From NCBI GenBank assembly GCA_017883495.1, contig JADGNL010000049.1, forward strand, positions 1 to 7,853: DNA of 7,853 nt. Reading direction: 5' to 3'. Position 1 is the stretch's first letter. Each line of letters begins with the position of its first letter. The DNA is from Methanomicrobiales archaeon. GTDB lineage: Archaea; Halobacteriota; Methanomicrobia; Methanomicrobiales; Methanospirillaceae. This document shows positions 6,896-7,853 of the stretch, piece by piece. Under the pieces are notes generated by a model. That model was not told where the DNA came from. It made no database searches and saw nothing but the letters and a program-made list of their open reading frames with translations. A program made the translations under genes and the position numbers.

Positions 6896-7430
6896 AGGGG
6901 GTCCACGCGTACTCGCGGAGCACGCTCCAGGAGCGCAGTTTCTCCTCGAAGCGCGTGCCCGCGTTCGCAGGGCTCGTCGACGGTAGGATAGCGATCCGGA
7001 CGGACGGCGCGACGGCGCGGTCGTGGAGGGCGCGCTTCAGGAACCGCTCGGCCGTGCGACCGTTGACCGCGACGAGCCGGACCGACGGATGAGCCGCGAG
7101 CCAGCCCGCGACATCGGCGAGCACGGGGTTGCGGATGGTGTGATCCATGGACCCCGCCTGGCGACAGGCATCGACCGTGTCCCAGAGCGCGACCCCGCGT
7201 TCGTTCAGGGCCGCCACACGCTCGCGATACGGCAGCGTCCGCGGGATTCCGAAGAGCGCCTCGACGATCGGCCAGAAGTGGTTCTGCGGGTTCGCGTAGT
7301 AGGCCCGCTCGCGCCGCGCGATCACGCTCGGGAAGGTCCCGAGCACGAGCACGGTCGGGTCGGGCCCGGCCTCGGGGGCGAGGGCCGGCAACAGGCCGTC
7401 CTCCGCGTCCGGCGGCCCGGCCATCCTCAC
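6873..7430 (-). CDS. DNA-deoxyinosine (hypoxanthine) glycosylase, UDG superfamily family 6
   Basis: The 185-residue protein should remove hypoxanthine, the product of adenine deamination, from DNA as the first step of base excision repair. Motif 1 is VLGTFPS (residues 29-35), followed by YYANPQNHFW (44-53), the signature of the family described from Methanosarcina, in which the Asn of this block is needed for catalysis. VAVNGRTAERFL lies near 125-135 and the second active-site motif is LPSTSPAN (149-156). The family lacks the water-activating Asp of classical uracil glycosylases, and none is seen here. The GTG at 7430 forms a GTGA overlap with the stop of the proline-rich ORF and is preferred; an ATG two codons in (7424) is the alternative. 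Its 3' end overlaps the 3' end of pyruvate kinase. A broader uracil-glycosylase specificity cannot be excluded. Confidence 0.9.
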   Translation of the reverse strand: MRMAGPPDAEDGLLPALAPEAGPDPTVLVLGTFPSVIARRERAYYANPQNHFWPIVEALFGIPRTLPYRERVAALNERGVALWDTVDACRQAGSMDHTIRNPVLADVAGWLAAHPSVRLVAVNGRTAERFLKRALHDRAVAPSVRIAILPSTSPANAGTRFEEKLRSWSVLREYAWTPFTRSSRS

Positions 7431-7603
7431 TCGATCTCGGGCTGCGGCGTCGGCGGCTCGGGGACGATCGGCTCGGGGGGCGGAGGATGGGGCTGGGGGA
7501 CAGGGTTGGGCGCCGGCTGCGGCGTCGGTGTCGGAACCGGCGGCGGAGTGGGCGGCGCCGGATCAGGGTCGGGCTGGGACATTCCGGGATGTATAGACCT
7601 CAT
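7427..7603 (-). CDS. Short proline-rich protein of unknown function
   Basis: This small frame encodes 58 residues from the ATG at 7603, or 51 from the second ATG at 7582. In the 51-residue form 26 residues are proline, mostly alternating as X-Pro (DPDPAP, PTPTPQPAP, PNPVPQPH), with a PPP (13-15), a PPPP (33-36) and an acidic end EPEP-like to QPEIE. There are no aromatic residues, Cys or Lys and no membrane segment or signal peptide, so it would be extended and disordered. The ATG at 7603 has GGAGGT (7612-7607) three bases upstream and a TATA box at 7626-7635 that would place the transcript start almost on the ATG. Its TGA overlaps the GTG of the DNA glycosylase, implying translational coupling. 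I recognise no family; low complexity means it could be a leader peptide or spurious, but start signals and overlap favour a real gene. Confidence 0.6.
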   Translation of the reverse strand: MRSIHPGMSQPDPDPAPPTPPPVPTPTPQPAPNPVPQPHPPPPEPIVPEPPTPQPEIE

Positions 7604-7625
7604 ACGACCTCCAATTGTCCTGTTC

Positions 7626-7635
7626 GGATATAAGA
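7626..7635 (-). promoter_or_regulatory. TATA box upstream of the proline-rich ORF and glycosylase
   Basis: The minus strand reads TCTTATATCC, a good archaeal TATA match in an otherwise GC-rich stretch, in the 43-nt gap after the helix-turn-helix gene. The expected start, about 26 nt downstream, falls near 7604, at the ATG of the proline-rich ORF, so the message may be leaderless there. It suggests the proline-rich ORF and the glycosylase form their own two-gene unit. Confidence 0.6.
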
Positions 7636-7646
7636 GTGCGCTCGGT

Positions 7647-7832
7647 TTACCGGCGGGTCGGCCGCCGGCGCGAGGAGAGAACGCCGAAGCGCGAGAACGC
7701 GTCGGTCTCCACGAGGTAGCCGGAACCGCATCGCTCGACCTTCAGGATGCCACTCGATATCAGGAGCCGAACCGAGGGTTCGTCCGTGTGCATGACCCGG
7801 GCGAGCTCCGCGATCGTGTAATACTGCTCCAT
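7647..7832 (-). CDS. Small excisionase-like helix-turn-helix protein
   Basis: The 61-residue product is almost wholly one winged helix-turn-helix of the MerR/excisionase type. TIAELARVMHTDEPSVRLLI (about residues 6-25) fits the two helices, SSGILKVERCGSGYLVETDAF the wing, and an Arg-rich tail (SSRRRPTRR) closes it. It should bind DNA, either as a small transcription regulator or as a recombination accessory factor. No integrase or other mobile gene is visible beside it, so a regulator is more likely. The ATG at 7832 starts right before the conserved YYTIAEL; no strong ribosome binding site is seen in the 21 bases left before the window edge, so a longer N-terminus cannot be fully excluded. 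It is on the same strand as, and 43 nt upstream of, the proline-rich ORF and glycosylase and may control or be co-transcribed with them. Confidence 0.8.
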   Translation of the reverse strand: MEQYYTIAELARVMHTDEPSVRLLISSGILKVERCGSGYLVETDAFSRFGVLSSRRRPTRR

Positions 7833-7853
7833 GGCTCACATGATCTGCTCCCG

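Noticed and set aside
7647..7832. Excisionase-like protein as sign of an integrated element ending at the tRNA
   Set aside because: No integrase, no repeat of the tRNA 3' end elsewhere in the window, and the genes between are housekeeping.
7600..7839. Alternative minus-strand 79-codon frame over the HTH gene
   Set aside because: The other frame gives a coherent helix-turn-helix domain; this one is an Arg/Ala/His-rich shadow.

Overview
The window is GC-rich archaeal DNA, most likely from a methanogen of the order Methanomicrobiales or a close relative. The evidence is a set of archaeal-type TATA boxes about 25 nt upstream of expected transcript starts, a tRNA gene without an encoded CCA end, a stand-alone hypD, a family 6 (hypoxanthine-type) DNA glycosylase of the kind described in Methanosarcina, and a PAS histidine kinase followed by a receiver-only protein. 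The order is an inference from gene style and base composition, not a computed placement.

Left part (1-1493, + strand): the 3' part of a PAS sensor histidine kinase that began before the window, overlapping by an ATGA a single-domain response regulator. The next 318 nt (1494-1811) hold no gene I can support, only a run of short GC-rich inverted repeats. A tRNA-Arg(CCG) gene follows on the minus strand (1812-1883) with its own TATA box and oligo-T terminator.

Middle (1933-5362): hypD, the [NiFe]-hydrogenase maturation iron-sulfur protein, on the minus strand, is divergent from an MscS-type mechanosensitive channel across a 46-nt shared promoter region. The channel gene converges on a drug-efflux-type MFS transporter, and a small inverted repeat carries both stop codons. 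The transporter is full length in content but split by two one-base-scale frameshifts, so it is listed as a pseudogene (or a pair of sequencing errors).

Right part (5409-7832): a single near-symmetrical TATA element lies between the MFS gene and pyruvate kinase (+). Pyruvate kinase converges with, and overlaps by 23 nt, a family 6 UDG-superfamily DNA glycosylase (-). Upstream of the glycosylase is a previously untracked tiny ORF that is half proline and is joined to the glycosylase by a GTGA stop/start overlap. Upstream of that is a 61-residue excisionase-like helix-turn-helix protein.

No CRISPR array, transposase, integrase or obvious defence system is present. Most of the window is ordinary chromosomal housekeeping and sensory content. 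The points most worth a second look are the proline-rich mini-ORF coupled to a DNA repair gene, the twice-frameshifted efflux pump, the tRNA-Arg with an altered T loop, and the structured-looking gap beside it.
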